Below, in pieces: positions 11,065-23,003 of a stretch of 64,000 nucleotides of DNA (its first letter is position 1; every line of letters begins with the position of its first letter). The stretch spans positions 135,001-199,000 of the forward strand of contig JAJOZX010006154.1 of the NCBI GenBank assembly GCA_023014485.1, written 5' to 3'. The stretch is from Bathynomus jamesi (lineage: Eukaryota; Arthropoda; Malacostraca; Isopoda; Cirolanidae). The position numbers and the translations under genes are program-made. The notes below the pieces were generated by a model. It had not been told where the DNA came from. It ran no database searches and was given only the letters and a program-made list of their open reading frames with translations.

Positions 11065-11135
11065 TTTTGTAGGGGGTGAGGGTGGGGGAGTGAGGGGTGG
11101 GGGTGAGGGGTGATAGGGGGTGAGGAAAATAATTC
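11065..11135 (+). repeat. G-run cluster, quadruplex-prone
   Basis: At least six runs of four or more G separated by short TGA-type loops. This fits a G-quadruplex motif; any function is unknown. Confidence 0.6.
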
Positions 11136-11538
11136 CGTAAATTCTAAAAAAAAAAGTAAAAAAAAAATAGAAAATTCTCAGTTTCTCTTTCTCCTCATTT
11201 ATTTTTCAGTTTAACTCTTAATTTTGTGTATAATTCTCCTCTTTAGATTCTTCTTAAATAAATAAACGGATGAAATTTCTAATAATAATGACCAAAACAC
11301 TTATTTATAAAGAATAAAAAGAGCGTAAAATCGATAAAGCACCGAACTGACAATCTATGATTGTTCCTTAAACTCGGAGTTCATCAAAGTTTTTAATTAT
11401 ACAAAATCTTCCATGTTTGTTGAATTTTTAGGAAACTTAATCAAACACTCTTCAAAAGGGAGAAGCGAAGAAGAATGTTGGGAAAGGGGGGAGAGAATGA
11501 ATAAGAGGGAGAGGAAGAGAGGAAGAGATTGTGTATGC

Positions 11539-11539
<1 letters not shown>

Positions 11540-11580
<41 letters not shown>

Positions 11581-11743
11581 AAAAGAGAGAGAGAGAGCGT
11601 AGCAGATATAGGTAGATAGATACATAGATAGATAGAGAGTGTAACAGATATATGTAGATAGATACATACATACATACATAGATAGATAGGTAGACAGATA
11701 GATAGATAAATAGATAGATAGACAGATAGATAGAGAGAGAGAG

Positions 11744-11800
<57 letters not shown>
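11540..11800. repeat. Compound microsatellite (GT)n-(GATA)n-(GA)n
   Basis: (GT)n at 11546-11577, then irregular GATA/CATA tetramers to about 11740, then (GA)n to 11799. Open frames across it are low-complexity artefacts. Confidence 0.95.
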
Positions 11801-11806
<6 letters not shown>

Positions 11807-12014
11807 AAAATAAGGAAAAACTAAAACCAGGTGAGCCACAATTAAAATTACATTGTTTAAATTTTTTATTTCATTTCTACTTTCGTAAAGGAGAGCAAAA
11901 GAAAGTTTAACAGAACACAAATTTCTAAATTTTTAATTTTTTCTAGGGTTAATTTCCCCTTTTTTTTAATTTCTTAAAAACTAAAATACGACGATTTCGT
12001 GAGAGCTTTGTCGA

Positions 12015-12046
<32 letters not shown>

Positions 12047-13290
12047 ATCTCAGACACACGTGTGTACTTCTACATTTACATTTATTATTTGTTCTTGTAT
12101 CTCATACTTCATTTTACTGTACTATTTACTATTTACTATTTCACTCTTCGAACTCAAGCACGGAAGAAAAAATTACTTTGTTGCCTGTGACTTATTACTA
12201 TTTATATTTTTTGAGATTTGGAACATTTGAAGGAAGAAAAATTCGTAAGAAACACTCCCCTTTAACCATCCTGGAACCTTTTGCTGGAGTTTCACCATTG
12301 CTTCATGTGAGGTGAATTCCGAATGACCCGAGTTCCATGTTTTAGACGCGATAGAGGGACGCTCTGGAATCAGCTTGGAATGATAATGCCTGCCGAATGG
12401 GGTGTCTGAGAGGTGGGGCTGATTCTGATGAGGGATAATCATTGTCGTCTCCGTTCTAATTGAATTTAGACCTAACATTAAACATTTTTTTTTTTCCTAG
12501 TTCGAATAAGGAGTTGCCTTAAAGATATATTTCTTTTTTTGACGTAGGATAAGATAGATTTGCTTCATTATTCATAGTTAATATCAATGATAAAAATCTC
12601 TAAGCGTAAGTGGTGATTATGCCCGCATGAGAATCATTAAGATTAACCAACATATCGCTGTACTAAGATAGGATTTCTCGGTTATGGAACCTTTTGTAGC
12701 TGTGCTTCGTATTGAAGTAAGAATTTTGCTTATTTACAAAAATCTTATCACTAAATTAAGTTTAGCGGCTTCTATTTTTTGAACTATAAACGAGATATAT
12801 TTCCAGTTAAGACATTTTCATACGATGTTGCTGCAACTCACTCGCATGTACGTAGGTTTTAAGAACCCGCCGACATTTAAATTACAGTATTTAATCAAAT
12901 CCAAAGACTTTCCTGCGGGGGGGGGGGGGAGAGAGGGGGAATTATTCTATCACATGGAGACGAAAAAAAATCCTTAAAAAGCTAAAAACATTTCATCATA
13001 AAATAATTTAATAAATCCTCCAAAATAAGCTACTTTCAACGAAATCTTTCGGGATTGTTTGAAGGAGGAACCTTTTGGTATGGCTGTAATTATTCGAAGG
13101 AAAATGAGTATCGAATTAGACAAAAAATACCAAGCGAGAGAAAGAAGGTAAGAAAAGACTTGTTAATTCTTGAAATGAATAAAGGCTGATTTTCAACACC
13201 CTTTTATGGAATTCCGGAGCAATGGTTGAGAGGGTGCAGATGTATTGATCAAAGTTAGAGTATTCGAGGCACGTCCATAGATCCTACGGA
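11801..13290. other. Spacer with small microsatellites
   Basis: No gene seen. (TA)n at about 12021-12045 and a G-run at about 12918-12929. The minus-strand frame at 12173-12478 (start MLGLNSIRTET) has no recognisable domain. Confidence 0.45.
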
Positions 13291-13294
13291 TGGA

Positions 13295-13410
13295 TTGGGG
13301 ATAGTTTGGAAAGAGGGAAAACTGGAAAGGGGAAGAGGTGGTGGAAGAGGTGGGGAGCGCGAGGTGGAGTGGGGGGGGGGGGATTGTGAGGGGGGAGAGG
13401 AGAAGTTGAA
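13295..13410 (+). repeat. Purine/G-rich low-complexity tract
   Basis: Runs of GGGG and GAGG on the plus strand including a 13-G run; quadruplex or triplex potential only. Confidence 0.6.
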
Positions 13411-13533
13411 CTGGAAATTCATTTGTTTTGTCTGGAATTAAACGAGTATTTTACCAAGAAAAAAAAATGTTCGTTTCCATTTTAAGGCGTTTTTAATCTT
13501 TGTGCGTTCTGTATGCGTGCTCACCGAACAAAC

Positions 13534-13544
<11 letters not shown>

Positions 13545-13619
<75 letters not shown>
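13545..13619. repeat. (TA)n microsatellite, long
   Basis: About 37 uninterrupted TA units after a short (GT)n. One of the longest tracts in the window. Confidence 0.95.
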
Positions 13620-13622
<3 letters not shown>

Positions 13623-14487
13623 TTTCATTCACAATGGACAAAGCCTTCGCGGGAAATCATTAAGGTAAACAGTGAACACTTTCAAACTTGAAACAGGAGT
13701 TTACTCATTATAGGCCTACTTCTAAAGAAATGAGTGAGTAAAATGAGTAACATAAGAATTCTGTATGAAACTGCGAAGATAACTATACACATATTAAAAT
13801 AAAAAGAAAGACCACGAATTATAAATAACTTAATTATAACTCATTTTTTAAACTTTATGACAATAATAAAGTAGAATTTCTTTAGTAACACTTTAATAAA
13901 GTAGACTCTTTAATGGCTACTCATATCATTACTCTTAACAATTACCAAAATCATAAACGGTGCACGATTTTACCCCTTTTTCACGAGAGCTTCAAAAACA
14001 AAAAGGAATCAATGAAATGAATTCCCATTTGTCGTCGAGTGCCAGTCTGGAGTGCCACTGACTTGACACCTAAAATTGGGGTTTAATCGTCTAGTCTACT
14101 CTTATTATTTGGCCGCGGTGAAATTCATAACCCCATTCAAAAGAATGACAATGATGATAATAATATGATAATAATAATAAAATAAAATAATAATATTAAT
14201 AATAATAATAATTGGAGAGCATCTAGATTTGTTTACAATTCCTTCTTCTCCCTCGCAACATTGCGGTGCAAAGGGTTTGTGGCTCTTAAATTTATGTTTG
14301 TTGCATTGGAAGGTGCAAAAACAGTGTTAATTAACAGCACTGCGTCTCTCCCACTAAAGAATGCTCCTTCGCTTCCTGTCTTAAAAAGGTTGGTTAAATG
14401 TGAGGATCTTAACCAATAAAATGAAGTAAAGTATTTAGGTATGTTTTTTTTTATATTCCATTATTAACTTACTGTTGGTTTGACTCG
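13620..14487. other. AT-rich spacer
   Basis: No gene seen. (AAT)n-like low complexity at about 14155-14212. Confidence 0.45.
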
Positions 14488-14754
14488 TTAACCCTTTATC
14501 GGGCAGTATGACTTTACTGATTTTGGTCTGGCTAACGCCAGACGATTTTATTCAGTCTCGGAAAGATCTCTGTGCTGTAAAGGATTAAGCAAACGTCTCT
14601 TAACTCTTTACTGCACAGAGGTCTTTCCGGGACTGAATAAAAGCAGACATCTCTTAACCCTTTACTGCGCAGAGGTCTTTCCGGGACTGAATAAAATTGT
14701 CTGGCGTTAACCAGAACAAAATCAGTAAAGTCACACTGCGCGATAAAGGGTTAA
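14488..14754. mobile_element. piggyBac-type MITE (267 bp)
   Basis: TTAA flanks both ends. The termini TTAACCCTTTATCGGGCAGT and the inverted CTGCGCGATAAAGGGTTAA continue into about 60 bp of imperfect pairing (TGACTTTACTGATTTTG, CTGGCGTTA). An internal block with AGAGGTCTTTCCGGGACTGA is duplicated. No transposase. Confidence 0.85.
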
Positions 14755-15336
14755 ATGTTAGTTACGTTTGATTTACAGTCAAGAGTGAAAATATTACTGT
14801 TTAATATGGAAAAAAATATACTTTGAACAAAGCTCTGTATGTATTTTGGTCCAGACATACGAAAACCCCCAAATAGGAACCTAAATATTTCCTGCTGGTT
14901 TCGAGTATACGACCACAAGGAATAGGAAATACAGTTGAGGTCTTCCTCTTCAGGAGACGAATGCGCATTATCCCTGAAACGGGTCGCTACATCATCTGAA
15001 CGCGGAAGACGGTCTACCATCCAACTATTATCTAGGTTCAATGCGGGACCCAAACAATATCACTTTCTCGGGCCCGGTACACAATCACATGCCGGGCCTC
15101 CCTGCCTATGACTCCTACCTCCTCCTCCCTGGTTTCAGAGAGGTTCTTCACGCATATTTTTGCATATCTGTATTGAAATAAATGCATTACATCAAGATTA
15201 CATCAGAATTAATAGACACATCACTGATCAAAAATTCTACAAAAAAAAGTTTAAAACGTTTTCTTAACTGGGCCCTATCGGACCTCTTGGCTATCAGGGC
15301 CCCAGTAAACTTTGCCCTTTTTACCCTCCCATGCTT
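14755..15336. other. Spacer, no gene seen
   Basis: Mixed composition with GGGCCC-rich patches near 15050-15120 and 15270-15345. No recognisable ORF. Confidence 0.4.
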
Positions 15337-15410
15337 GGGCCCCGATCCAATGTCGCTTAACTTCACTGATCGGCGGGAAGCTGTGTCGCAACGTGGTCTC
15401 TATGTAGCCC
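15337..15410 (-). mobile_element. 5S-derived SINE head fragment, copy 2
   Basis: On the minus strand: CTTCCCGCCGATCAGTGAAG, then TTAAGCGACATTGG, matching the 5S-like head at 2650-2690. Only the head is recognisable; the shared body is missing. Confidence 0.6.
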
Positions 15411-15550
15411 AGTTAAGCCGTCGGGTGTTCAAAAGGAGTTACTGATAATTTAGGTGTATATAACGTGCGTATAAACGACTTCAGATTTTTAGCTCTTGGA
15501 AATAGTGTTGCGAGCTGCTAGTATCCGGAATACTCTGAATAAGTGTATGA

Positions 15551-15624
15551 GCGGAACAGTGCTGCGTCAAAAACCGATAAAGTCTTTGCGGAACAGTGCT
15601 GCGTCAAAAACCGATAAAGTCTTT
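15551..15624. repeat. 37-38 bp direct duplication
   Basis: The block GCGGAACAGTGCTGCG plus AAAAACCGATAAAGTC occurs twice head to tail. A single local duplication event. Confidence 0.85.
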
Positions 15625-15661
15625 CAAAACAAAGCTAATCTTTAAAAGTTCGTGCCGTCGT

Positions 15662-15662
<1 letters not shown>

Positions 15663-15712
<50 letters not shown>
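15663..15712. repeat. (TA)n microsatellite with (CA)n
   Basis: About 25 TA units then a short CA run to 15737; it borders the 3' end of the next LINE fragment. Confidence 0.95.
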
Positions 15713-15715
<3 letters not shown>

Positions 15716-15737
15716 CACAACACACACACACACACAC

Positions 15738-15877
15738 CTCATAGCAGTTCCGTGCTTTGTTCTCTCTTCATACGAAGGTCAAGCTGGTAGCCACCACCTC
15801 TAGGCCTGGCCTAATGGGGAAGCGAGTTGTTCCTTGCGATTTCCATCGCATATAGCCAGGCACACCCGGTTCATCTA
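15738..15877 (-). pseudogene. LINE C-terminal fragment, family A
   Basis: On the minus strand the segment encodes the decayed tail of the family-A LINE (a GVPGY-like region, then the SLTF-like end; CTTGACCTTCGTATGAAGAG marks the stop region). Microsatellites lie on both sides. Confidence 0.7.
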
Positions 15878-15917
15878 TTATCTATCTATCTATCTATATA
15901 TTGTATATTATATATAT

Positions 15918-15987
<70 letters not shown>
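15878..15987. repeat. (TATC)n-(TA)n compound microsatellite
   Basis: Short TATC run, a broken TA stretch, then about 35 TA units. Confidence 0.95.
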
Positions 15988-15990
<3 letters not shown>

Positions 15991-16044
15991 GCACTCGTAT
16001 ATTAAAATAGTTTTACACCTCAATTTGAACTGATTTTTCTGCAG

Positions 16045-16159
16045 TCACTGAATTTCGTCTTGGATCAGCAAGAATTGGAGAGTTAGAGAAGCATACTAAA
16101 TTTGAAACACTTCTTCTATCAATGACTGAAATCATCCGCAAAGGAATAAACCAACTGCA
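16045..16159 (+). other. Candidate exon (weak)
   Basis: A pyrimidine-rich tract ends in TTTTTCTGCAG at 16044. After it only one frame is open, reading TEFRLGSARIGELEKHTKFE to GINQLQ, with a GT at 16160. I do not recognise the protein. It may be a host exon, a decayed transposon ORF, or chance. Confidence 0.2.
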
Positions 16160-16175
16160 GTAACCGTAGATTAAC

Positions 16176-16348
16176 TTTTACTGAAGGGAAGAACTATTGG
16201 CAAATTTCCATCAAGGAACGAAAGAATCAGTCTCTTAGAGGACGAGAAGAAAAGTTTAGTGGAGGATATGAGCGAGTTCGAAAGCGCTCCTATTAAGGAT
16301 AATGAAAAAGGGATCCTCGAGCGATCTGTCGACTTATTCGTATACTGA
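16176..16348 (+). other. Candidate coding segment (weak)
   Basis: An open frame without ATG reads GKFPSRNERISLLEDEKKS, then EDMSEFESAPIKDNEKG and stops at 16348. Composition is protein-like (charged, no low complexity) but no family is recognised. It may belong with the segment at 16045-16159. Confidence 0.2.
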
Positions 16349-16488
16349 TCGTTGGTAAGACCTCAGGAACTTTTTCTCGCTAATAACACAATTCAATGCA
16401 CGCCAAGGATTATGTACTCGCATATCATTATCGTTAAAGGGGCATTCAGGGGCAAACATGTTACCGGGTTGCTTGGTTCCCTTCAGAA

Positions 16489-16489
<1 letters not shown>

Positions 16490-16538
<49 letters not shown>

Positions 16539-16560
16539 ATATATACAGTGTGTATATATA
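16490..16560. repeat. (TA)n-(GT)n microsatellite
   Basis: A TA tract to 16524, then GT and further TATA. It abuts the 3' end of the minus-strand LINE fragment. Confidence 0.95.
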
Positions 16561-16730
16561 ATCTACTTAACCTCGTTGATGTTTTGTGTGTTGGTTTCTC
16601 TTCACACGAAGGTCAAGCTGGTGGCACCGCCTCTAGGCCTGGCTTGGTGGAGGAACGAGTTACTTTCTTGCGCTCTCCGCCTCACATAGCCAGGTACACC
16701 CGGTTCATCTGGTACCATCCTGAGCCAAGC
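16561..16730 (-). pseudogene. LINE C-terminal fragment, family A
   Basis: The minus strand encodes the family-A tail (DEPGVPGYVR-like region, then a GGATSLTF-like end) and continues through the 3' UTR with CATCAACGAGGTTAAG, which also precedes the TA tail of the copy ending at 63.93 kb. Bounded on both sides by TA tracts. Confidence 0.8.
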
Positions 16731-18426
16731 ATATATATATATCGATGATATATATATATATATGTATCGATGACGTCACACAGGAACTAATTGAGAAGCA
16801 TACAGAAAAAGAAGAAGACGACCCTATAGAAGCGATAAAGTTAACTCAAAGTACTTCTATAATTTTGCAAAAAGGAAGTCGAAAAACCATGCGACTAACG
16901 GACCTCTGAAAAACGAGAACAGTGCTTTATCTGATGATCTAACAGAAGTATCTGAAATATTAAGAGCTCAGTACGAATCATCTTTCAGTATCCCAAAAAC
17001 TGACAAACTGATATACGATAGAAACGCGTTCTTTGAAGAACTACGAGGGGAAAGTATAATGGACTTCGACTTTACGACAGATGATATTACACAAGCTATA
17101 GGGAAACTAAAAGCACATTCAGCGGCAGGACCTGATAAATGGAATGCCACACTGATCAAAAACTGCAAGAATGTAATCGCTGAGTCCCTATATTGGATAT
17201 GGAGACCATTACTAGACACTGGAGAAATACCGGGCATCCTGAAGAGCGCGAACATAGTCCCAATATATAAAGGAGGAGATCGAGCTGAGGCCAAAAACTA
17301 TAGGCCAGTGTCGCTTACATCTCATCTCACTAAAATATTTGAAAAAATAATTAGACAGAAAATCTATGACTTTTTGGAGACTCGGAAAAAATTCAATGAT
17401 AACCAACATGGGTTTCGGTCAGGCAGATCATGTCTATCACAACTAATGGAACAGTACAACAACATTATTGATGCACTTGAAAGTAATGAAAACTATGATG
17501 TACTATACACAGACTTTGCTAAAGCGTTCGACAAGTGTAACCATGGAAACATAATACATAAACTGAAGTATATAGGAATAACAGGAAAAGTAGGGAAATG
17601 GATATATAATTTCCTTAGTGAGCGGCGGCAAGTCGTTACAGTACAAGGAATATCTTCATCAGAATCAGAGCTCCTCAGCTCAGTACCACAAGGAACAGTA
17701 TTAGCTCCACTACTCTTCATAATCATGCTAACTGACAAAGATGAGGACGTTACCAGAGACAGCACAGTAACATCCTTTGCAGATGACACAAAGATCAGTA
17801 GAAAAATAAGAAACCCAGACGATATAGGATCTCCACAAACCGACATGAACAGAATCTACAAGTGGACAGAAGACAACAATATGAAATTTAACACTGAGAA
17901 ATTTCAGCTGTCACAGTATGGGAAAAGAAAGGACCTAAAATGCATGGAATATTGTACCCAAAATGGACAGGAAATTCAGAGAAATTCCAGAGCAAAAGAT
18001 TTAGGGGTTGTAATGACTGATGATGCGAAATTTGAAACACAAAATAAGATAGCAGTAAACGGAGCAAAGAAAATAACTGGGCAGATACTGAGAACCTTTA
18101 AACGAAGGAATAGGAATATAATGATTCCTCTACTGAAAACATTGATCATACCCAAATTGGAGTACTCTTCGGTCCTCACATCCCCATAGAAAAAAGAAGA
18201 CATTAGACAGCTAGAATGGATTCAGAGAAGCTTCACAGACAAGATCAATGGGTGCAAAGAACTAAATTACTGGGAAAGGTTACGAGAACTAAACCTATAT
18301 TCGGTGGAAAGGAGAAGAGAGAGATACACTATTATTTACACTTGGAAAATAATGGAGAAACTAGTCCCTAATCTTACTCTGAACCCCGTAACTCCCCAAA
18401 CAATGGTGGAAAGTAGAAAAGGAAGA

Positions 18427-19279
18427 CTGTGTCGCAGGGCCGGATTAAGACCTTTAGAGGCCCTAAGCACTTAAAAGATTTTGGTGCCCCATATATATGT
18501 AATTCAAAATATAAACAAAAATAAACCATAAAATAAAATTTTATTTTTTGAAATGAAACAAAACTTACAGTAAGATGGAAAATAATGTTTATTTTTGTAT
18601 ACTTCCACTTCATTTATATTTGAAAAGTTTTCTCCTACTTTTTTTAATTGCAAAGTCTTTGATCAGATCCTCAAAACTAATCTTACGTAACACATCTGCT
18701 TCTATACTTAGTAGAGATAAGGCATCCAGCCTGCCTTGTTGCATAGTTGTTCTGTTGGTATTTTTAATATACTTCAACTGAGAAAATGAACGCTCAGCTG
18801 AGCAATTTGTGACCATTAATGTTAAAAATATACGAAAGGCAATTTCTACATTTGGGAAGGCACACTCAATATTGTCTTCTACAATTATTTTATAAAGTTC
18901 AGCATGACTGAATCTTGTTTTTACATTTTTTTTTGCACTGAACTTATGGCACACATATGAGTGAAACTGCTGAAGCTCAGCAGAGAAATTAGTGTTCAAG
19001 TCCTCTGGGTAAGCATCAATCATCTTTTTACAACCCTGAGAATACCTTTCAATTTCAGTAGATGATGAAGTGGTGACATTATGTGGCACATCACTTAGAA
19101 AAGAAAATATCTCTGCTATTTCTTTGTATATCTCTCCTCTTCTTCTCATCTCAGTTTCAAGTTTGTCAACAATTGTGTAAAAGGTGGTGATAAGAAAATT
19201 TCTGTGGTGCCCCCCCTTCCCTTGATGCCCTAAGCACGGGCTTATTTTGCTTAATGGTTAATCCGGCCCTGCTGTGTCG
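18427..19279. mobile_element. Internally deleted hAT transposon in the LINE, 8-bp TSD
   Basis: The element is 18435-19271 (837 bp). Both ends read inward as CAGGGCCGGATTAA, a perfect 14-bp TIR. CTGTGTCG occurs immediately before and after (18427-18434 and 19272-19279), the 8-bp duplication expected of hAT. Excision at these points restores the LINE frame. Confidence 0.95.
18610..19207 (-). pseudogene. hAT transposase C-terminal part (ZMYM1-like)
   Basis: Minus-strand protein of at least 179 residues starting in MRRRGEIYKEIAEIFSF. It contains the hAT C-terminal dimerisation region, seen as FLTLMVTNCSAERSFSQLK then ALSLLSIEADVLR. The N-terminal DNA-binding domain and most of the RNase H-like core are missing, so this copy cannot transpose itself. 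Resemblance to the ZMYM1-type hAT group is from the NCSAERSFSQLK motif. Confidence 0.8.
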
Positions 19280-19604
19280 TGTTCCCAAATTAAAGGCTAG
19301 ACAGGGAACATCCTTAACCGTGAAAGAAAATAGTTTTGTTGTGAGAGGATCAAAACTGTTTAATCAGCTGCCCAAAGACCTAAGGAACACGAATGGTATT
19401 GCAGTGGATATCTTCAAAAGAAGATTAGACGCCTGGCTCAGAACAATCCCCGATGAGCCCGGCGTACCTGGCTATGTGAGGTGGAGAGTACAAGAAACCA
19501 ACTCACTACTTCACCAGGCCAACTCGAGAGGAGGCGCGACAAGCTTGACCTTCGTGAAATGAAGAATCATCGCACGAAACCTTTGAAAAGTTGAAAGGAA
19601 AGGG

Positions 19605-19608
<4 letters not shown>

Positions 19609-19655
<47 letters not shown>
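19609..19655. repeat. (TA)n microsatellite
   Basis: TA tract directly after the LINE 3' end. Confidence 0.95.
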
Positions 19656-19656
<1 letters not shown>

Positions 19657-19759
19657 AGAATGTTATTAATATAGTGGTTCTCACTTAGCTTTGGTCTCAA
19701 CCTAAGAGGAAATACCGTTGAAAGTCGCCACTCAGTGACTTATCGGGATTACGGAACAT

Positions 19760-20415
19760 TCTTCGCCAACAGTTCATCCCCAACAATTCATAGCCAACAA
19801 TTCATAGCCGTATACAATTCATCCCCAACAATTCATCCCCAACAATTCATCCCCAACAATTCATCCCCAACAATTTTATATATATATACTGTTTATTATG
19901 TATTTTTGCTCTCGTCATTGTCATTTAAACTAACGAAAATATCACAACTTAACCTAATCAATCATCAAGGGCGTTCAGTTGACCTAACCGGGCGCTCAGT
20001 TGACCTAACCGGGCATTCAGGTGACCTAACCGGGCATTCAGTTGACCTAACCGGGCATTTTCCGTTTTATTTTGTTTTTCCGCTTAAAACGGAAAATGTG
20101 TTTTTCGTAGGTAGTCCCGATTTACAATTTACAAGTTACAATTTACAAATACAAACATTTTGTATTTATGTTTCAAGGTCGTCAATGACGTCACATAAAA
20201 TTCGTCTTCTTAATTTTATATGTCAGCCAACAATTCATAGTCAGTATTTTTCAATTTATCTTTATATTTATTTTTCTCTTTCTGTAATTTAAGTAACTTT
20301 TTAAGGTTAAGTTAAAGACGCTATTAATTTTCCTGGCTATGAATTGTTGGGCTTGATTTGTATACGGCTATGAATTGTTGGCTATGAATTGTTGGGGATG
20401 AATTGTTGGCGAAGA
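19760..20415. mobile_element. TIR element (656 bp) with tandem 14-mers in its ends
   Basis: The two ends are inverted copies over about 55 bp (left TTCTTCGCCAACAGTTCATC, right ending GATGAATTGTTGGCGAAGAA). Each end is itself made of repeated CAACAATTCATCCCC or TATGAATTGTTGGC. Inside are ACTAACGAAAATATCACAAC and four copies of a 22-24 bp unit holding CAGTTGACCTAACCGGG. No transposase. Superfamily unknown. Confidence 0.75.
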
Positions 20416-20639
20416 ACTAGCCGGATGCCGACTTATCGATCCTTATTAGATGAGGATATACTTGGTTTTACTATTCCTAATCGAGTAGTATACAGTTCTG
20501 GTACTTCCCTTCGCCACCATTCCCTCTTCATTCTGGGCTTGGAACGAACTGTCACAGGAGTAACAGGTGAAGTTACAGGCTCTTCTTTGTTTTAAAAAAA
20601 TTCACATCAAGTATATTCAGTTATTTATTGACAATGAGA

Positions 20640-22793
20640 GTTTAAAATGGTGCCCCACACACACATACGTGACATACGAAAACTGTAGCAAAAATACTGA
20701 ACAGCAAGAACTTCAGTGAAAGAAATTATGTTTTCCAAACGCATCACATATCTTGTTGAAACGTTGCACTTTTGAAGTCAGAGCATATCCCAAGTCGTTT
20801 TCTGGCTATAGATCATTGAGTTTTTTCGTCCTGATGTCGATGACAGCTGAAAATCACGACTCGCACAAGTAAGATGATCCGACTGGAAATAAGACCTTCA
20901 AAACTTCTTTGCTGATAACTGGTGCTCACTCCTGATACCAATTCAAAACTGAGAAAGAGACAGAGTCAGAATTTCGCAAGATGAGTTTGATCAGCATGAA
21001 GATCGACGATTCATTTTTGCAATTGGGAGGAAGGCTCACTCATCAGGAAGAATGAGTGGATCCACCTCAAGTGGTTCCCTTACATAACTTTGTGAATGGA
21101 AGTCAGGGAAGTGTTTGCTCAAGTGTGAACGTAGCATTTGCAGATGGTACAGGAAAGGAGTCTGCCAAAACAAGCTCCTCATTGTCTTCAAGGTAGAGAC
21201 CAAGTTATTGAAACGCTGAAAATTTTTCCTGCTCCATTTTCAAGTAACAGAGACCGTTTTTCCTGTAATGCTTTCTTTCACTTTCCCTAACATAGTGACG
21301 ATGATTTCCCCATGCCCCTTCATGGACATGTTCAATTGATTCACATGATCAAATGCATCAACAAGGTAGCACGGTTCTTGAATCCACACGGCGTCCTTGA
21401 AACGGTCGGCCAGTTCATGTTCAGTTCTCATTTCACATACTCTTTCCACCCTGTAACCTGCGAGTTACAGGATGAAAAAGGAGATTTTAGGTGTGTAAAT
21501 GAAGTCTGCACACATGTTCCTGAACAGTCACGTGTTCAATGGACCAATTTTACGAAGCTGACAATGTTCATATCTAACATCATCTTCTCCAGTTCAGGTT
21601 GAAGAGCTCTCGAAGCCAAAACTTGTTGATAGATCATGCAATTTTTAATTATGACATCTACGTTGACATCCTTCATCCGAGCGGTAAAACCACTCTTACT
21701 TCCCAACATCGAGAGCACCATCAGTGCAGACTGCAGTACAATTCAACCACAAGAGGCTTTCATTCGTAAGAAACTAGCGAACTTCTAAAAAAATTCTCAC
21801 CACTGCAGTGCGTTGATAAGGTTTTGCAAAGAATGAAGTGTTCCGTGTTATCATCTTCTTCAATGTATCGCACGTACACAAAATAGTTGAGCTTCACTCG
21901 TGATGCCTGACGTCTTATCCAGTTAAAGAGCAAAGAACTCACTTTTCTTGAGTCTTTCCATAATTTTCTGTTTGATGTTTGATAACAATTCCTAAATTCT
22001 CCTTGCAACAGTATCGTTGTATGATGGCACACACTCGAGTTTTTTTGTTTGGTCTTTGATGCACATTTCATTCATTTCCATTGTTACACATTTCACTCAC
22101 TTCCATTACTGCACATTTCACTCATTTCCAGTGGTGCCCGTTTAACAAGATCTCCCACAGTATGTGGCTTCTTGTTACTAGCTATGAGCCAGTCCATTCG
22201 AAGAGAGGCAATTGCAGCATTCCGTTGCGAATAGGTGAAACATTTACTGGTTTTTACAGTTCAACCTCTGATTTCCGATACGCTCCTTATCTATCAAAGA
22301 AGAACTACTTGTTAACTAACGTCGGATATTGCGTTTCCAGATGAGATGGCGTCGCAGGATTCAATGATTCAGCGGCCAGGTCTTTCCTCACACACAACAC
22401 ACTAGGGGTTTCTCCACACCTTTGTCCACTATGCTCATGAACCCTAACTCTAAGAAGTTCCCGTTGTAAGATCGTTTTTGAGCAATTTGATTTTAAAATC
22501 ACAACATTGTAGGAACTTATATAACCTGAAAGACAAAGATTTTTTCTTGAAATAAATTAGAGAAAGAAGGAGACACAAAGTAGGAAAGATAGAGGATGGA
22601 CACATTAAAAGAATGTAGTTGTATCCCGAATAAAAAAAGGAGAGGAAGATTGACCAGTGAAGATTCAACAGAAATAGACTGGAGAGAAATAATTTGCGCA
22701 AAACTAATTCAAGTATGCGACTGCGGGACAATGCGTAGAAAACCCTACGACGAACTGGAAATAGACTCCCGATCCCGTGTTTAAGAACCACTG
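20640..22793 (-). pseudogene. hAT transposase pseudogene (ZBED5/GTF2IRD2-like)
   Basis: Reading the minus strand across frames gives, in order: a BED-like zinc-finger remnant (ATPSHLETQYPTLVNK), SNKKPHTVGDLVKRAPLEM, FVYVRYIEEDDNTEHFILC, a DGALSMLGSKSGFTARMKD block, EPCYLVDAFDHVNQLNMSMKG, and a C-terminal LTCASRDFQLSS region that corresponds to the family's CESGFSAL-type end. This order is that of GTF2IRD2/ZBED5/SCAND3-like hAT transposases. Many frame changes and stops show it is old. CAGTGGTTCTTAAACACGGG (minus strand, ending at 22793) looks like the hAT terminus; the opposite terminus was not found. A small minus-side segment at 22596-22784 is unexplained. Confidence 0.75.
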
Positions 22794-23003
22794 CTCTCGT
22801 CACATATAATGTTTGGACTTAGAAAAAGCCACCAAATAAAATAGCCACTGACCACGACGGAAGATTTGTACAGAAAACACTGAAAGAGCGTGAATTTGCC
22901 ATTTATAAGAGGGAGTTATAATAGTCTGTTCCATTTCTATTTCGTTTAACCTAAATTTCCATTAAAGAAATTCCATTCCAAATTTCGTTACAGAACTCGC
23001 TGC

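Larger units (their letters stand above)
16770..19605 (+). pseudogene. Non-LTR retrotransposon (LINE family A), best copy
   Basis: This is a reverse transcriptase polyprotein fragment, truncated at the 5' end and lacking the endonuclease domain. The long frame (17059-18189) carries HSAAGPDKWN, NIVPIYKGGDRAEAKNYRPV, a FRSGRSCLSQL block, the first Asp motif (YTDFAKAFDKC), SVPQGTVLAPLLF and a FADDTK box, so the RT catalytic residues are present. A single stop (18187-18189) precedes the continuation (NGCKELNYWERLRELNLYS). The coding region is then cut by a hAT element at 18435-19271 and resumes as VPKLKARQGTSLTVKENSF to GVPGYVRWRVQETNSLLHQ, stopping at 19562. A frame change near 16837 disrupts the 5' part. 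(TA)n follows at 19609. The style suggests a CR1/jockey-like group; the clade is inference. Confidence 0.9.

Noticed and set aside
12173..12478. Minus-strand ORF as a host gene
   Set aside because: No recognisable domain, splice context or homologous segment in the window; its length is compatible with chance.
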